This document shows positions 36,290 through 48,049 of a stretch of DNA of 64,000 bases, piece by piece (positions within the stretch are counted from its first letter, which is position 1; each line of letters opens with the position of its first letter). Source of the stretch: Arthrobacter woluwensis (GTDB taxonomy: Bacteria > Actinomycetota > Actinomycetes > Actinomycetales > Micrococcaceae); the NCBI RefSeq assembly GCF_030816155.1, contig NZ_JAUSXR010000001.1, forward strand, positions 1,364,001 to 1,428,000, written 5' to 3'. Below the pieces are notes generated by a model. The model ran no database searches. It had not been told where the DNA came from and saw only the letters and a list, made by a program, of their open reading frames with translations. The position numbers and the translations under genes were made by a program.

Positions 36290-37270
36290 GTGGCGCTGAC
36301 CGCATCCGTCAAGGAAGAACTGTCCCGGCTGGACGTGAAGAAGGTTTCCGAGCGCAAGGCCGAGGTCTCCGCTCTGCTGCGCTTCGCCGGGGGATTGCAC
36401 ATCATCTCCGGCAGGATCGTGATCGAGGCCGAAGTGGACCTCGCCGCCACTGCGCGCCGGCTGCGGGCCGCGATCTTCGAGGTGTACGGCCATCAGAGCG
36501 AGATCATCGTGGTGTCCGGCGGTGGCCTGCGCCGGGGTTCGCGATACGTGGTCCGGGTGGTGGTGGACGGTGAATCGCTCGCCCGCCAGACCGGGCTGCT
36601 CGATTCGCGCGGCCGCCCGGTCCGAGGGCTGCCGCCCGTCGTCGTCAACGGTTCCGCCGCGGACGCCGAAGCCGTCTGGCGCGGCGCGTTCCTCGCCCAC
36701 GGCTCGCTCACGGAACCGGGACGGTCGTCCGCACTGGAGATCACCTGCCCCGGGCCGGAGGCCGCCCTCGCCCTGGTGGGCGCGGCACGCCGTCTGGGCC
36801 TGGCCGCGAAAGCGCGCGAAGTGCGCGGAGTGGACCGCGTCGTGATCCGCGACGGCGACACCATCGCCGCTCTGCTCACCCGCATGGGCGCGCACGACGC
36901 CCTCATGGTCTGGGAGGAACGCCGCATGCGGAAGGAGGTCCGCGCCACCGCGAACCGCCTCGCGAACTTCGATGACGCGAACCTCCGCCGTTCGGCGCAG
37001 GCCGCCGTCGCCGCCGGCGCACGCGTGGAGCGGGCCCTCCACATCCTGGGGGAAGACGTGCCGGACCACCTCAAGTACGCTGGTGAATTGAGGGTGGCCC
37101 ACAAGAACGCGAGTCTGGACGAGCTCGGCCGACTGGCCGACCCGCCCATGACGAAGGACGCGATCGCCGGGCGCATCAGGCGTCTGCTGGCCATGGCGGA
37201 CAAGCGCGCCGCCGAACTCGGGATCCCGAGTACGGAGGCCAATGTGACAGCCGAGATGCTGGACGAGTAG
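36290..37270 (+). CDS. whiA: DNA-binding protein WhiA
   Basis: A 326-residue WhiA protein. It has two LAGLIDADG-like N-terminal domains (KEELSRLDV...[27 protein letters not shown]) and a C-terminal HTH ([24 protein letters not shown]). In actinobacteria it controls cell division and sporulation genes with WhiB. It starts at GTG 36290 with AGGAG upstream, 8 nt after the yvcK stop, so it is co-transcribed. Its stop is followed by 159 nt with no gene before sodA; a CCGGGGA/TTCCCGG inverted repeat lies at 37362-37379. Confidence 0.95.
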   Translation: MALTASVKEELSRLDVKKVSERKAEVSALLRFAGGLHIISGRIVIEAEVDLAATARRLRAAIFEVYGHQSEIIVVSGGGLRRGSRYVVRVVVDGESLARQTGLLDSRGRPVRGLPPVVVNGSAADAEAVWRGAFLAHGSLTEPGRSSALEITCPGPEAALALVGAARRLGLAAKAREVRGVDRVVIRDGDTIAALLTRMGAHDALMVWEERRMRKEVRATANRLANFDDANLRRSAQAAVAAGARVERALHILGEDVPDHLKYAGELRVAHKNASLDELGRLADPPMTKDAIAGRIRRLLAMADKRAAELGIPSTEANVTAEMLDE

Positions 37271-37429
37271 ACAAAAGGCCTGGTCGTCACATGAAGTAGT
37301 GCGTGGAATGCCCGGGCTGGGCGCGGTGTTGTGCCAGCCAGGGGCCATGCCTCAGAGATTTCCGGGGAGCGATTCCCGGATTGACAACAAGTCACCACAG
37401 GACCCGTGTCCTAACGTTTGGAGGAATCA

Positions 37430-38056
37430 GTGTCTGAGTACGTACTCCCGGAACTGGGCTACGACTACGCGGCGCTCGAGCCGTACATCTCGGCTCGCAT
37501 CATGGAGCTGCACCACGATAAGCACCACGCCGCCTACGTCGCTGGGGCCAACGCCGCACTGGCCGGTCTCGCCGAAGCCCGTGAAAAGAACGACTTCGCC
37601 AACATCAACCGTCTCTCCAAGGACCTGGCCTTCCACACCGGTGGCCACACCAACCACTCCGTGTTCTGGAAGAACCTCTCCCCGGACGGAGGCGACAAGC
37701 CCGAAGGTGAGCTGGCCGCCGCGATCGATGACGCCTTCGGCTCCTTCGACGCCTTCCGCGCTCAGTTCACCGCCGCGGCTCTGGCCCTGCAGGGTTCCGG
37801 CTGGGCCTTCCTGGCGTACGAGCCCATCGGTGGCAACCTCCTGATCGAGCAGCTCTACGATCAGCAGGGCAACGTCGCCGTCGGCACCACTCCGCTGCTC
37901 ATGCTCGACATGTGGGAGCACGCCTTCTACCTCGACTACGTGAACGTGAAGGCCGACTACGTCAAGGCATTCTGGAACATCGTGAACTGGGCCGATGTGG
38001 CCGAGCGCTTCGAGGCCGCCCGCAACGGCGCCTCCAAGCTGATCACCCTGTCCTGA
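37430..38056 (+). CDS. sodA: Superoxide dismutase (Fe/Mn type)
   Basis: A 208-residue Fe/Mn SOD. Metal ligands are His28 (ELHHDKHH), His76 (HTNHSVFW) and the Asp/His in [11 protein letters not shown]. The segment LQGSGWAFL and YDQQGNV fit the second half; the Gln at the latter position is the residue I would expect in Mn enzymes, so Mn is likely but not proven. It dismutes superoxide in the cytosol. I chose GTG 37430 for the GGAGGA site 7 nt upstream. It ends at a strong terminator. Confidence 0.95.
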   Translation: MSEYVLPELGYDYAALEPYISARIMELHHDKHHAAYVAGANAALAGLAEAREKNDFANINRLSKDLAFHTGGHTNHSVFWKNLSPDGGDKPEGELAAAIDDAFGSFDAFRAQFTAAALALQGSGWAFLAYEPIGGNLLIEQLYDQQGNVAVGTTPLLMLDMWEHAFYLDYVNVKADYVKAFWNIVNWADVAERFEAARNGASKLITLS

Positions 38057-38073
38057 TCAGCCCGCGGAATGAC

Positions 38074-38104
38074 GCCCCGTCCGGCCTGCCGGGCGGGGCT
38101 TTTC
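38074..38104 (+). terminator. sodA intrinsic terminator
   Basis: GCCCCGTCCGGC (38074-38085) pairs with GCCGGGCGGGGC (38088-38099) with one G-U pair, followed by TTTTCC. It lies 18 nt after the sodA stop and is the clearest GC-stem/U-tract terminator in the window. Confidence 0.85.
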
Positions 38105-38119
38105 CGTGCCGTAATATAG

Positions 38120-39343
<1,224 letters not shown>

Positions 39344-39353
39344 GCTCTAAATC

Positions 39354-40580
39354 ATGACGTCTCACACCCTCAACGAGCTCCTCGCTGAAGGTGTCCGCGG
39401 GCGGTACGTTCTGGTCCGAAGTGACCTGAACGTGCCGCTCGACGGCTCTTCAGTGACAGACGACGGCCGCATCCGCGCCTCTCTCCCGGTCCTTCAGAAG
39501 CTGGTCGACGGCGGCGCCCGCGTCCTCGTCTCCGCTCACCTCGGACGCCCCAAGGGCGCTCCCGAGGAGAAGTACTCCCTCAAGCCGGCAGTGGACCGCC
39601 TGGCCGAGCTGGCCGGCTTCCCGGTCAGCCTCGCCGCGGACACCGTGGGCGCTTCGGCGCAAGACCTGTCCGCGAAGCTCGCGGACGGCGAGGTCCTGGT
39701 GCTGGAGAACGTGCGCTTCGATCCGCGCGAGACCAGCAAGGACGACGCCGAGCGCCAGGCCTTCGCAGCCGAACTCGCCGCACTGACCGGCGACAACGGC
39801 GCGTATGTGGACGATGCCTTCGGCGCCGTGCACCGTAAGCACGCCAGCGTCTACGACATCGCCACGATCCTCCCGTCCTACCAGGGTGACCTGGTCAAGA
39901 CCGAGGTGGACGTCCTGCAGAAGCTGACCGCTTCCCCGGAGCGCCCCTACGTGGTGGTTCTTGGCGGTTCCAAGGTCTCGGACAAGCTGGCGGTCATCGA
40001 CAACCTCATCGGCAAGGCCGACACGCTCCTGGTGGGTGGCGGCATGCTCTTCACCTTCCTCGCGGCGGCGGGACACAAGGTCGGATCCAGCCTCCTGGAG
40101 GAGGACCAGATCCCGGTGGTCCAGGATTACCTGGCCCGCGCCGAAGCGGCGGGCAGCCGCTTCGTGGTGCCGACCGACGTCGTGGTGGCGAGCCGCTTCG
40201 CCGCCGACGCCGAGCATGAGGTCGTCCCCGCGAGTGCCATCGAGGAGAGCGCGTTCGGCGCCTCCGGCATCGGTCTGGACATCGGGCCGGACACCGCGGC
40301 TGCTTTCGCCGAGCACATCCGTGGGGCCAAGACGGTCTTCTGGAACGGTCCCATGGGCGTCTTCGAGTTCGAGGCGTTCTCCCAGGGCACCCGGGCGATC
40401 GCCCAGGCCCTCACGGAGACTGACGGCTTCACGGTGGTCGGCGGTGGCGACTCCGCCGCGGCCGTCCGCACCCTCGGCTTCGCCGACGAGCAGTTCGGCC
40501 ACATCTCCACCGGCGGTGGCGCGAGCCTGGAGTACCTTGAAGGCAAGGAACTTCCCGGTCTGAGCGTTCTGGACCGCTGA
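39354..40580 (+). CDS. pgk: Phosphoglycerate kinase
   Basis: A 408-residue kinase. [28 protein letters not shown] and the C-terminal [11 protein letters not shown] are family signatures, and length is normal. It makes ATP from 1,3-bisphosphoglycerate. It begins 10 nt after gap without a visible ribosome site; TAAGCT (39341-39346), partly the gap stop codon, could act as a -10 for a separate leaderless transcript. It ends before a strong hairpin, so tpiA may be less coupled to it than gap is. Confidence 0.97.
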   Translation: MTSHTLNELLAEGVRGRYVLVRSDLNVPLDGSSVTDDGRIRASLPVLQKLVDGGARVLVSAHLGRPKGAPEEKYSLKPAVDRLAELAGFPVSLAADTVGASAQDLSAKLADGEVLVLENVRFDPRETSKDDAERQAFAAELAALTGDNGAYVDDAFGAVHRKHASVYDIATILPSYQGDLVKTEVDVLQKLTASPERPYVVVLGGSKVSDKLAVIDNLIGKADTLLVGGGMLFTFLAAAGHKVGSSLLEEDQIPVVQDYLARAEAAGSRFVVPTDVVVASRFAADAEHEVVPASAIEESAFGASGIGLDIGPDTAAAFAEHIRGAKTVFWNGPMGVFEFEAFSQGTRAIAQALTETDGFTVVGGGDSAAAVRTLGFADEQFGHISTGGGASLEYLEGKELPGLSVLDR

Positions 40581-40586
40581 GGAACC

Positions 40587-40619
40587 GGAAAGGCCGCGGC
40601 GCCGAGCCGCGGCCTTTCC
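40587..40619 (+). terminator. Terminator/attenuator between pgk and tpiA
   Basis: GGAAAGGCCGCGGC (40587-40600) pairs perfectly with GCCGCGGCCTTTCC (40606-40619) around a 5-nt loop, 6 nt after the pgk stop. It lies within the gap-pgk-tpiA run and may reduce tpiA transcription. Confidence 0.75.
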
Positions 40620-40661
40620 CGTCCCACCCACTTCATCCCCTCGACAGTCACGGAGGCCATT

Positions 40662-41462
40662 GTGACCACCACCCCCGAGCGCACGCCGCTCATCGCCGGC
40701 AACTGGAAGATGAACATGGACCACCTGCAGGGCATCGCGCTCCTGCAGAAGCTGTCCTGGACCCTGGAGGACAAGAAGCACGACTACCAGCGTGTCGAGG
40801 TGGCCGTGTTCCCACCGTTCACCGATCTGCGCGGCGTGCAGACCCTGGTGCAGGGTGATGACCTGGACATCGCGTACGGCGGCCAGGACCTCTCGCAGTA
40901 CGACTCGGGCGCCTACACCGGCGACATCTCCGGTGACTTCCTGAACAAGCTGGGCTGCCGTTACGTCCTGGTGGGCCACAGTGAGCGCCGCACCATCCAC
41001 GGTGAAATCGACGAGGTGCTCAACGCCAAGGTGCAGGCCGCCTACCGCCACTCGCTCGTGCCGGTGCTCTGCGTGGGCGAAGGGCTCGAGATCCGCCAGG
41101 CCGGCACGCACGTGGAGCACACGCTGACGCAGCTCCGCGCCGACGTCGCGGGTCTCAGCGCCGAGCAGGCCGCCGAGCTCGTGGTCGCGTACGAGCCCGT
41201 CTGGGCCATCGGAACCGGCGAGGTCGCCGGCCCCGAGGATGCTCAGGAGATGTGCCAGGCGATCCGTGCCGAGCTCACCGAGCTCTTCGGCGCGGACGTG
41301 GCTGCCAAGACCCGTCTGCTGTACGGCGGTTCGGTGAAGGCCGCCAACGCCGCCGCGATCCTCGGCCAGGCCGACGTCGACGGCGTGTTGGTCGGCGGTG
41401 CCAGCCTGGATGCAGCTGAGTTTGCTAACATTGTCAGGTTCGAGGAGCACGCCGGCGCCTAG
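40662..41462 (+). CDS. tpiA: Triosephosphate isomerase
   Basis: A 266-residue TIM barrel. Lys in GNWKMN, catalytic His in GHSERR and the Glu in [11 protein letters not shown] are present. It interconverts dihydroxyacetone phosphate and glyceraldehyde-3-phosphate. GTG 40662 is preceded by GGAGG. It is followed by secG after 40 nt. Confidence 0.97.
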   Translation: MTTTPERTPLIAGNWKMNMDHLQGIALLQKLSWTLEDKKHDYQRVEVAVFPPFTDLRGVQTLVQGDDLDIAYGGQDLSQYDSGAYTGDISGDFLNKLGCRYVLVGHSERRTIHGEIDEVLNAKVQAAYRHSLVPVLCVGEGLEIRQAGTHVEHTLTQLRADVAGLSAEQAAELVVAYEPVWAIGTGEVAGPEDAQEMCQAIRAELTELFGADVAAKTRLLYGGSVKAANAAAILGQADVDGVLVGGASLDAAEFANIVRFEEHAGA

Positions 41463-41502
41463 CCGGCAGCGTTCCTCACCTCATCGACGCAGAAAGGCCG
41501 TT

Positions 41503-41757
41503 GTGGGCGTTCTCCAAGTCATCCTGCAGATCCTCCTGGGAGTGACGAGCTTCCTCCTCACTCTCCTGATCCTCCTGCACAAGGGCCGCGGTGGCGGTCT
41601 GTCCGACATGTTCGGCGGCGGTATGACTTCCGGCCTGAACTCTTCCGGTGTCGCCGAGCGGAACCTCAACCGCTTCACGGTGATCCTGGGCGTGACCTGG
41701 GCCGTGGTGATCATCGGCCTCGGCCTGATCATGAAGTTCAACGGCGCTGCCAGCTGA
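41503..41757 (+). CDS. secG: Preprotein translocase subunit SecG
   Basis: An 84-residue two-pass membrane protein. The first segment is about 3-22, followed by HKGRGGGLSDMFGGG, the classic SecG cytoplasmic loop, and a second segment near the C terminus. It is the small SecYEG subunit that assists protein export. I chose GTG 41503 after AGAAAGG; upstream in-frame sequence belongs to the tpiA antiparallel frame. tpiA-secG linkage is conserved in actinobacteria. Confidence 0.95.
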   Translation: MGVLQVILQILLGVTSFLLTLLILLHKGRGGGLSDMFGGGMTSGLNSSGVAERNLNRFTVILGVTWAVVIIGLGLIMKFNGAAS

Positions 41758-41774
41758 TCGGTTGCAGCGACTCG

Positions 41775-41805
41775 GAAGGCCCCCGGCATGATGCCGGGGG
41801 CCTTC
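41775..41805 (+). terminator. secG terminator
   Basis: GAAGGCCCCCGGCAT (41775-41789) and ATGCCGGGGGCCTTC (41791-41805) are perfect 15-bp arms around a single base, 18 nt after the secG stop. It probably also shields the opposing operon. Confidence 0.75.
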
Positions 41806-41847
41806 GTCGTTCCGGAGGTCGTGCAGTCTGCCGGGCCCGGCAACGAC

Positions 41848-41881
41848 GAAGGGGTGGCGAGCCACAGCTCGCCACCCCTTC
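41848..41881 (-). terminator. pgl operon terminator
   Basis: GAAGGGGTGGCGAGC (41848-41862) pairs perfectly with GCTCGCCACCCCTTC (41867-41881) around CACA. It lies 18 nt after the pgl stop on the minus strand and faces the secG terminator. Confidence 0.75.
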
Positions 41882-41898
41882 CTCGTCTCCGCCGTGCG

Positions 41899-42717
41899 TC
41901 AGAGCCCGCGGGGCTCCTTGTGCACCAGGTTCTCGGGAACCTTGGCGGCGGCCGCCTCGTCGATCAGCCACAGGGTGCGGTTCCGGCCCCGGGGACCTGC
42001 TGCCGGGACCTGCACGGTGCCGGCTCCGGCCAGGGCGAGACCGACGGCTCCGGCCTTGTCATCGCCGGCCACGACCATCCAGACCTCATCCGCCGTGTTG
42101 ATGGCGGGCAGGGTCAGGGAGATCCGCTGCGGCGGCGGCTTGGGGGAGTCCTGGACACCCACCACGAGGGCCTCCTTCTCGCGGATGCCGGCCATCTCCG
42201 GGAAGAGCGACGCGACGTGCGCGTCAGGGCCGACGCCGAGCAGAAGGACGTCGAAACGGGGGAGTGCGGGCGGGACATCCGGACGCTGATCCGAATAGTC
42301 CGCGGCGTGCTCAGCCTCGGCCGCCTCGGCCAGGCGGCGCGCGTAGTCCGCGGCGGCGTCGTCCACCGAGGCGAACTCATCCGAAGAGCCCGGCACGTGC
42401 ACACGGGCGGGATCCAGATCCAGGCTGTCCAGGAGCGCCTTGTGCGCCTGAACAGCATTGCGGTCCGAGTCCTCGGCGCCCACGAAACGCTCGTCACCCC
42501 ACCAGAAGTTGACCCGGCGCCAGTTGACGGCCGGGGCGGCCGCCGACTCGGCGACGGCGCGCAGCGTGCCGATGCCCACGGTGCCGCCCGTGAGGACGAC
42601 CGTGGCCTCCCCGAACCGGTCCTGGGCATCGACCAGTTTGGTGACCAGACGAGCGGCGATGGCCGCCATCAGGACCTGTGAGTCGGGATGGACGCTCACC
42701 CGTGGTTCGTGGGTCAT
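41899..42717 (-). CDS. pgl: 6-phosphogluconolactonase
   Basis: A 272-residue member of the glucosamine-6-phosphate isomerase/6-phosphogluconolactonase (NagB-like) fold. TGGTVGIG, WWGDERFVGAEDSDRNAVQAHKAL and LLLGVGPDAHVASLFP are the family markers. It hydrolyses 6-phosphogluconolactone made by Zwf. The start overlaps the opcA stop by 4 nt. I chose ATG 42717 because the frame before it runs through opcA. It is the last gene of the operon. Confidence 0.93.
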   Translation of the reverse strand: MTHEPRVSVHPDSQVLMAAIAARLVTKLVDAQDRFGEATVVLTGGTVGIGTLRAVAESAAAPAVNWRRVNFWWGDERFVGAEDSDRNAVQAHKALLDSLDLDPARVHVPGSSDEFASVDDAAADYARRLAEAAEAEHAADYSDQRPDVPPALPRFDVLLLGVGPDAHVASLFPEMAGIREKEALVVGVQDSPKPPPQRISLTLPAINTADEVWMVVAGDDKAGAVGLALAGAGTVQVPAAGPRGRNRTLWLIDEAAAAKVPENLVHKEPRGL

Positions 42718-43646
42718 CTCAGGCACTCCTTTTGCGCGATTCGAGGCAATCCTTCGGTCAATACTTCCCCGAAGACCTCGTCCGGGTCCAGCCGGCGCAG
42801 TTCCTCGGCGAGGCAGTCCTGAAGGCCACGGCGCGGAAGGGAGATCCGCTGCAGAGGCTGATCGGGCTGGCTCAGCTCCGCGACGGTGGTGCCCGGGCGG
42901 TGCAGCTGGACATCGCCGGACGGGCGGCGGATCAGCACACGGCGGATGCCGGTGCCTGCGGGGTCCTCGATGATCTTCACGGGGACGTCGAAGGCCAGGG
43001 CGAGCCACGAGGCGAGCAGGAGGGTGCTCGCGGAGTCGCTGGCGCCCTCCACCTCGACCTCGGTGACCGGAGTGTCGTCGACCTGGTCGAAGGCCGCCGC
43101 GAGCTGGATGCGCCAGTTGGTCAGACGCGTCCACGCCAGGTCGGTGTCGCCCGCCTGGTAGGTGCGCCGGATGTTGTCCAGTGCCGCCACCGGATCGGCC
43201 TCGTTCGCCGAATCGGTGATCCGGCGGTGGGCGATACGGCCGATGGACGTCCCGGAGGCGTCCTCCGGGGCTCCGTGCGGCCACCAGGCGACGATCGGGG
43301 CGTCCGGCAGCAGGAGAGCGGACACCAGGGACTCGCTCTCCTCAGAGAGGCGTCCGTAGCCGCGCAGCACGATCACCTCGGAAGCGCCGGCGTCGCCGCC
43401 GACCCGGATCTCCGCGTCCAGGCGGTCCGGCTCCTCGGCGCCCGCATCCGCGAGCACGATGATGCGGCACGGATGTTCGCGGCTGGCCTCGTTGGCGGCC
43501 TGGATGGCCTCGTCCTCGAGCCCGTTGCGGGTGAGGACCACCAGGGTGAGCACGCGGCCGAGGGCGATGACGCCGCCCTGCTCCCGCAGCTTGGTGATCT
43601 CCTTGGAGATCTTGGACGTGGTGGTGTTGGGAAGTTCGACGATCAT
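42714..43646 (-). CDS. opcA: Glucose-6-phosphate dehydrogenase assembly protein OpcA
   Basis: A 310-residue OpcA protein; the gene lies directly between zwf and pgl, as is standard in actinobacteria and cyanobacteria. Markers include the N-terminal helical segment TTSKISKEITKLREQGG and RIIVLADAGAEEPD. OpcA is an allosteric activator and assembly factor for Zwf. Both ends overlap its neighbours by 4 nt (zwf stop at 43643, pgl start at 42717), so translation is coupled. Confidence 0.93.
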   Translation of the reverse strand: MIVELPNTTTSKISKEITKLREQGGVIALGRVLTLVVLTRNGLEDEAIQAANEASREHPCRIIVLADAGAEEPDRLDAEIRVGGDAGASEVIVLRGYGRLSEESESLVSALLLPDAPIVAWWPHGAPEDASGTSIGRIAHRRITDSANEADPVAALDNIRRTYQAGDTDLAWTRLTNWRIQLAAAFDQVDDTPVTEVEVEGASDSASTLLLASWLALAFDVPVKIIEDPAGTGIRRVLIRRPSGDVQLHRPGTTVAELSQPDQPLQRISLPRRGLQDCLAEELRRLDPDEVFGEVLTEGLPRIAQKECLR

Positions 43647-45200
43647 GGCCTTCTCCAGGTGCGTCCGTCACGGGCGAGGAGCTCGTCCGCGGAGGACGGA
43701 CCCCAGCTGCCCGGGGCATACGGTTCGGGTTGTTCCTCCAGGCTTGCCCAGTACTCCTCGAACGGATCGAGGATCTTCCAGGACAGCTCCACTTCCTGGT
43801 GGCGCGGGAAGAGCGGCGGCTCGCCCAGCAGGACGTCCAGGATGAGGCGCTCGTACGCCTCGGGGCTGGACTCGGTGAAGGAGTGACCGTAGCCGAAGTC
43901 CATCGAGACGTCGCGGACCTCCATCTGCGTCCCCGGAACCTTGGAACCGAAGCGGATGGTGGCGCCCTCATCGGGCTGGACGCGGATCACCACGGCGTTC
44001 TGGCCGAAGTCCTCGTCACCGTTCTCGCGGAACAGGAGGTTCGGGGCCTTCTTGAAGACGACGGCGATCTCGGTCACGCGGCGCCCCAGACGCTTGCCCG
44101 TGCGCAGGTAGAACGGCGCGCCGGCCCAGCGACGGGTGTTGATGTCCACGCGGATCGCGGCGAAGGTCTCCGTGGTGGAGTCCGCCGGGATGCCTTCCTC
44201 CTCCAGGTAGCCGAGGACTTCCTCGCCGCCCTGGAGCCCGCCGGAGAACTGGCCCCGGGCGGAGTGCGTGGACAGGTCATCCGGCAGCTTGACGGCCGCC
44301 AGGACCTTCTCCTTCTCCGCGCGGAGGTCTTCGGCGTTGAAGGAGATGGGCTCTTCCATGGCCGTCAGCGCGAGGAGCTGCAGGAGGTGGTTCTGGATGA
44401 CGTCGCGGGCCGCGCCCACGCCGTCGTAGTAGCCCGCACGGCCACCGGTGCCGATGTCCTCGGCCATGGTGATCTGCACGTGGTCCACATAGTTGGCGTT
44501 CCAGATCGGCTCGAAGAGCTGATTGGCGAAGCGGAGGGCCAGGATGTTCTGGACGGTCTCCTTGCCGAGGTAGTGGTCGATGCGGAACACCGAGTCCGGG
44601 GGGAACACGGATTCGACGATGTCGTTCAGCGCGCGGGCCGACTCGAGGTCGTGGCCGAAGGGCTTTTCGATGACCACTCGGCGCCAGGTGCCCGGCTCGG
44701 CCTGGGCCAGGCCGTGCTTGGACAACTGGGTGCAGACGAGCTCGAAGGCCTTCGGCGGGATGGAGAGGTAGAACGCGTGGTTTCCGCGCGTGCCCCGTTC
44801 CCTGTCGAGTTCTTCGATGGTGGCCTTGAGACGTTCGAAGGCCTCGTCGTCGTCGAATTCACCCTGCACGAAGCGGATGCCCAGGGACAGCTGGTCCCAG
44901 ACCCGCTGATCGAAGGGCGTGCGGCAGTGCTGCTTGACGGATTCGAGGACCTCCGCGGCGAAATCCTCGTTCTCCCACTGCCGCGCGGGCGAAGCCCACC
45001 AGGGCGAAGCTGGGAGGGAGGAGCCCACGGTTGGCCAGGTCGTACACGGCCGGCATGAGCTTCTTACGGGCGAGGTCACCCGTGACACCGAAGAGGACAA
45101 GGGAGGACGGACCGGCAATCCGGCTCAGACGGCGGTCCCGCGGATCCCGCAAGGGGTTCCGGAGACCGCCGTTCTGGGCGCCAGGTTCACGTGTTGGCAT
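43643..45200 (-). pseudogene. zwf: Glucose-6-phosphate 1-dehydrogenase, interrupted by +1 frameshift
   Basis: The first part runs from ATG 45200 and the rest is in another frame to 43643. At about 44984 (plus-strand CCACTGCCGCGCGGGC) one extra base breaks the reading. Removing it restores FALVGFARRQWENEDFAAEV and a 518-residue protein. GPSSLVLFGVTGDLARKKLMP is the NADP site and RIDHYLGKE the catalytic region (HYLGKE). Zwf is the first enzyme of the pentose phosphate pathway. It lies 44 nt after pgi and overlaps opcA by 4 nt. A sequencing error is much more likely than real loss, since the rest is intact. Confidence 0.93.
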
Positions 45201-45244
45201 TGTGCTTGAGGAGCCTTAGCGATATGGAGGGATGGGTGCTGGGC

Positions 45245-46867
45245 TCAGCGGCCCAGGTTGTTGACGATGTCCAGGAGCTGACGCACACCGGCCGCGCGGT
45301 CGGTGAGGTGCAGCCGGAGGACCGGGACGCCGTGGTCAGTGAGGACCTGGGCGTCGCCAGCGGCCTGAGCCGAGATCAGCTGTCCGAAGGTGAACGGCCT
45401 CTCCGGGATGACCACGTCCGTGGAGCTGTCCGCCGTGATCTGGAGGAACACGCCTTCGGCGGGGCCGCCCTTGTGGAACTGGCCGGTGGAGTGCAGGAAG
45501 CGCGGACCCCAGCCGAACGTCACGGGACGCCCGGTCACGGCCACGAGCGGATTGCGCACCGACTCGAGCTGCGGATAGGCGAGACGGTCCAGGTAGGCCT
45601 GGACGCTCACGTACCCGCGGTCACCCAGACGGCCCAGCAGGGCCTTGAGGGCGGACTCGACGGTCTCGTTGACCTCCGCCTCGGCCAGCCACTCGCCGCC
45701 GCGCACCTCGATGGCGCCGTCGGTGAAGTCTGCGGGAACCGGCTCCGGGCGGGCGTCGAGCAGACCGCGTGCGGCGACCTTGGCGGCCTCCACATCGGGC
45801 TGGTCGTACGGGTTGATGCCGAGGAGGCGACCCGCGACGGCGACCGCGAACTCCCAGACGACCATCTGCGCAGCCAGCCCACCGGCGATCTCGACCTCGT
45901 TGCCGGTGGCGGCCGCGTCGTCGTCATCGGGGGAGACGAGGCGGACCACCAGGACGTCAGGCGCGTCCAGGGACAGCTCCGGGGCATCCGCGGGGGCGAC
46001 GACGGGCAGCAGGCCCTTGCCGCTCTTGCCGGTGGACTCGGCGATCAGCTGCTCCGCCCAATCGGCGAAACCGACGATCCCGGAACCGTTGTCCACGATC
46101 ACGATCTTGTTCCGGAGCGGGTCGGTGCCGCCGAGGGCGGCGCCGAGCGCGAGACCGATGTTGTCCGTGTCGTCCTCGTTGAGGATCTCGAGGGTGTCCT
46201 CGGCCTCATCCAGGAGCGCCGCGATGTCCACGCCGGCCAGACCCGACGGCACCAGGCCGAAGGCGGTCAGCGCGGAGAAGCGGCCGCCGACGTTCGGGTC
46301 CGCGTTGAAGACGGCGCGGTAGCCCGCGGCACGCGCGGCCTCGTCCAGGGGCGATCCCGGATCGGTCACGATCACCACGCGGCTCTTCGGATCGATGCCG
46401 GCCGCCTCGAACGCCGCCTCGAAAGCGCGGCGCTGCGAGTCGGTCTCCACCGTGGAACCGGACTTGGAGGACACGACGACGACGGTCCGCTCCAAGCGGT
46501 CGGCGAGGGCCGCGGCGACCTGCTCCGGGTCGGTGCTGTCCAGCACAGTGAGCTCGACACCGGCCGTCGCGGTGATCACCTCGGGGGCCAGCGAGGAGCC
46601 GCCCATGCCGCAGAGGACGACATGGTCGACCCCTTCGGCGTGAAGCTCTTCGCGCAGGCTGACGATCCCGTCCACGAGCGGACGGGAGACCGCCGGGGCC
46701 TCCACCCAGCCGAGGCGGATGGAGGATTCGGACTCGGCGTCGGGACCCCACAGGGTGGCGTCCTTGGCGATGATCCGTGTGGCGACGTGGTCTTCGACCA
46801 GCTGGTCGATGTGACGGGTCTTGGCGTCGGCGGCCGCGCCGGCGGCGTCGTAGCTCAGGGTGCTCAT
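45245..46867 (-). CDS. pgi: Glucose-6-phosphate isomerase
   Basis: A 540-residue protein of the actinobacterial Pgi type. CGMGGSSLAPEV and SSKSGSTVETDS are the sugar-phosphate isomerase (SIS) motifs and NVGGRFSALTAFG follows. It interconverts glucose-6-phosphate and fructose-6-phosphate. The start at ATG 46867 lies 7 nt after the tal stop, with AAGGAAGG about 11 nt upstream. The in-frame extension upstream of it is the tal antisense frame. It joins the pentose phosphate genes to glycolysis. Confidence 0.93.
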   Translation of the reverse strand: MSTLSYDAAGAAADAKTRHIDQLVEDHVATRIIAKDATLWGPDAESESSIRLGWVEAPAVSRPLVDGIVSLREELHAEGVDHVVLCGMGGSSLAPEVITATAGVELTVLDSTDPEQVAAALADRLERTVVVVSSKSGSTVETDSQRRAFEAAFEAAGIDPKSRVVIVTDPGSPLDEAARAAGYRAVFNADPNVGGRFSALTAFGLVPSGLAGVDIAALLDEAEDTLEILNEDDTDNIGLALGAALGGTDPLRNKIVIVDNGSGIVGFADWAEQLIAESTGKSGKGLLPVVAPADAPELSLDAPDVLVVRLVSPDDDDAAATGNEVEIAGGLAAQMVVWEFAVAVAGRLLGINPYDQPDVEAAKVAARGLLDARPEPVPADFTDGAIEVRGGEWLAEAEVNETVESALKALLGRLGDRGYVSVQAYLDRLAYPQLESVRNPLVAVTGRPVTFGWGPRFLHSTGQFHKGGPAEGVFLQITADSSTDVVIPERPFTFGQLISAQAAGDAQVLTDHGVPVLRLHLTDRAAGVRQLLDIVNNLGR

Positions 46868-46874
46868 GGAGGTG

Positions 46875-47990
46875 TCAGCCTTCCTTGGATGCGGTGTCGA
46901 GAGCGGCCTGGACGTCGGCCAGCAGTTCCTTCCAGCTGGCCACGAACTTGTCGAGACCTTCGGTCTCGAGCTTGGCGACGACGTCGTTGTAGGAGACGCC
47001 GATCTTCTCGAGCGCGTCCAGGACCTCGTTCGATTCGGCGTACGTGCCGGTGATGGTGTCACCGGTGACGTCGCCGTGGTCGAAGACGGCGTCGAGGGTC
47101 TTCTCCGGCATGGTGTTCACCACGCCCTGCGCGACGAGCCCCGTGACGTACAGGGTGTCCGGGTACGCCGGGTCCTTCACGCCGGTGGAGGCCCAGAGCG
47201 GGCGCTGCGGGCGGGCGCCTGCGGCGGCCAGAACGTTCCAGCGCTCGGTGGAGAAGAGCTCCTCGAAGACCTGGTAGGCGAGGCGGGCGTTCGCGACGCC
47301 GGCCTTGCCCTTGAGGGCCGCGGCCTCGTCGGTGCCCAGCGTGTTCAGGCGCTTGTCGATCTCGGTGTCCACGCGGGAGACGAAGAAGGAAGCGACCGAG
47401 TGGATCTTGGAGAGGTCCAGGCCCTTTGCCTTGGCCTGCTCCAGACCGTTCAGGTAGGCGTTGATGACCGCGCGGTAGCGCTCCAGGGAGAAGATCAGGG
47501 TCACGTTGACGCTGATGCCCTCGGCGATGGTGGCCGTGATGGCCTCCAGGCCTTCCTGGGTGGCGGGGATCTTGATGTGGACGTTGTCCTTGCCGACCTT
47601 GGCGTGCAGCTCCTTCGCCTCGGCGATGGTGCCCTCGGTGTCCCAGGCCTTGCGGGGATCGACCTCGATGGAGACACGGCCGTCGACACCGTCGGAGGCC
47701 TTGGCCACCTCGGCGAAGACGTCGCAGGCGTCCGCGACGTCGGACGTGGTGATCTCGAAGACGGCCTTCTCGGCGTCGGCCCCGGCGGCGGCCAGTTCCT
47801 TGATCTGCGCGGCGTAGTCCTGGCCGCCCGTGATGGCGGCCTGGAAGATGCTCGGGTTGGTGGTCACACCGACCACGTTCTTCTCGGCGATGAGCTCCTG
47901 AAGGTTGCCCGTGTTCAGGCGCTTGCGGGAGAGGTCGTCAAGCCAGATGGAGACACCGGCGTTGGACAGTTCTGCAGTGGGAGTGCTCAT
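46875..47990 (-). CDS. tal: Transaldolase
   Basis: A 371-residue transaldolase of the larger actinobacterial type. [14 protein letters not shown] at about 40-53 and [13 protein letters not shown] carry family motifs, with the Schiff-base Lys in the latter. It moves a dihydroxyacetone unit between sugar phosphates. GAGGAA lies 8 nt upstream of the ATG. It is the second gene of the operon, between tkt and pgi. Confidence 0.95.
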   Translation of the reverse strand: MSTPTAELSNAGVSIWLDDLSRKRLNTGNLQELIAEKNVVGVTTNPSIFQAAITGGQDYAAQIKELAAAGADAEKAVFEITTSDVADACDVFAEVAKASDGVDGRVSIEVDPRKAWDTEGTIAEAKELHAKVGKDNVHIKIPATQEGLEAITATIAEGISVNVTLIFSLERYRAVINAYLNGLEQAKAKGLDLSKIHSVASFFVSRVDTEIDKRLNTLGTDEAAALKGKAGVANARLAYQVFEELFSTERWNVLAAAGARPQRPLWASTGVKDPAYPDTLYVTGLVAQGVVNTMPEKTLDAVFDHGDVTGDTITGTYAESNEVLDALEKIGVSYNDVVAKLETEGLDKFVASWKELLADVQAALDTASKEG

Positions 47991-48049
47991 GTTTCAAATT
48001 CCTCGGTTCTGTACCTTGTTGCTCTGTACTGGCGTTGCTCGGTGCCGGC

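Noticed and set aside
37381..37417. TTGACA and TAACGT as a sodA promoter
   Set aside because: The spacing is about 25 nt, too long for a sigma-70 promoter.
37271..37429. Possible tRNA or small RNA between whiA and sodA
   Set aside because: No cloverleaf or TPsiC-loop motif could be formed; only a short inverted repeat is seen.
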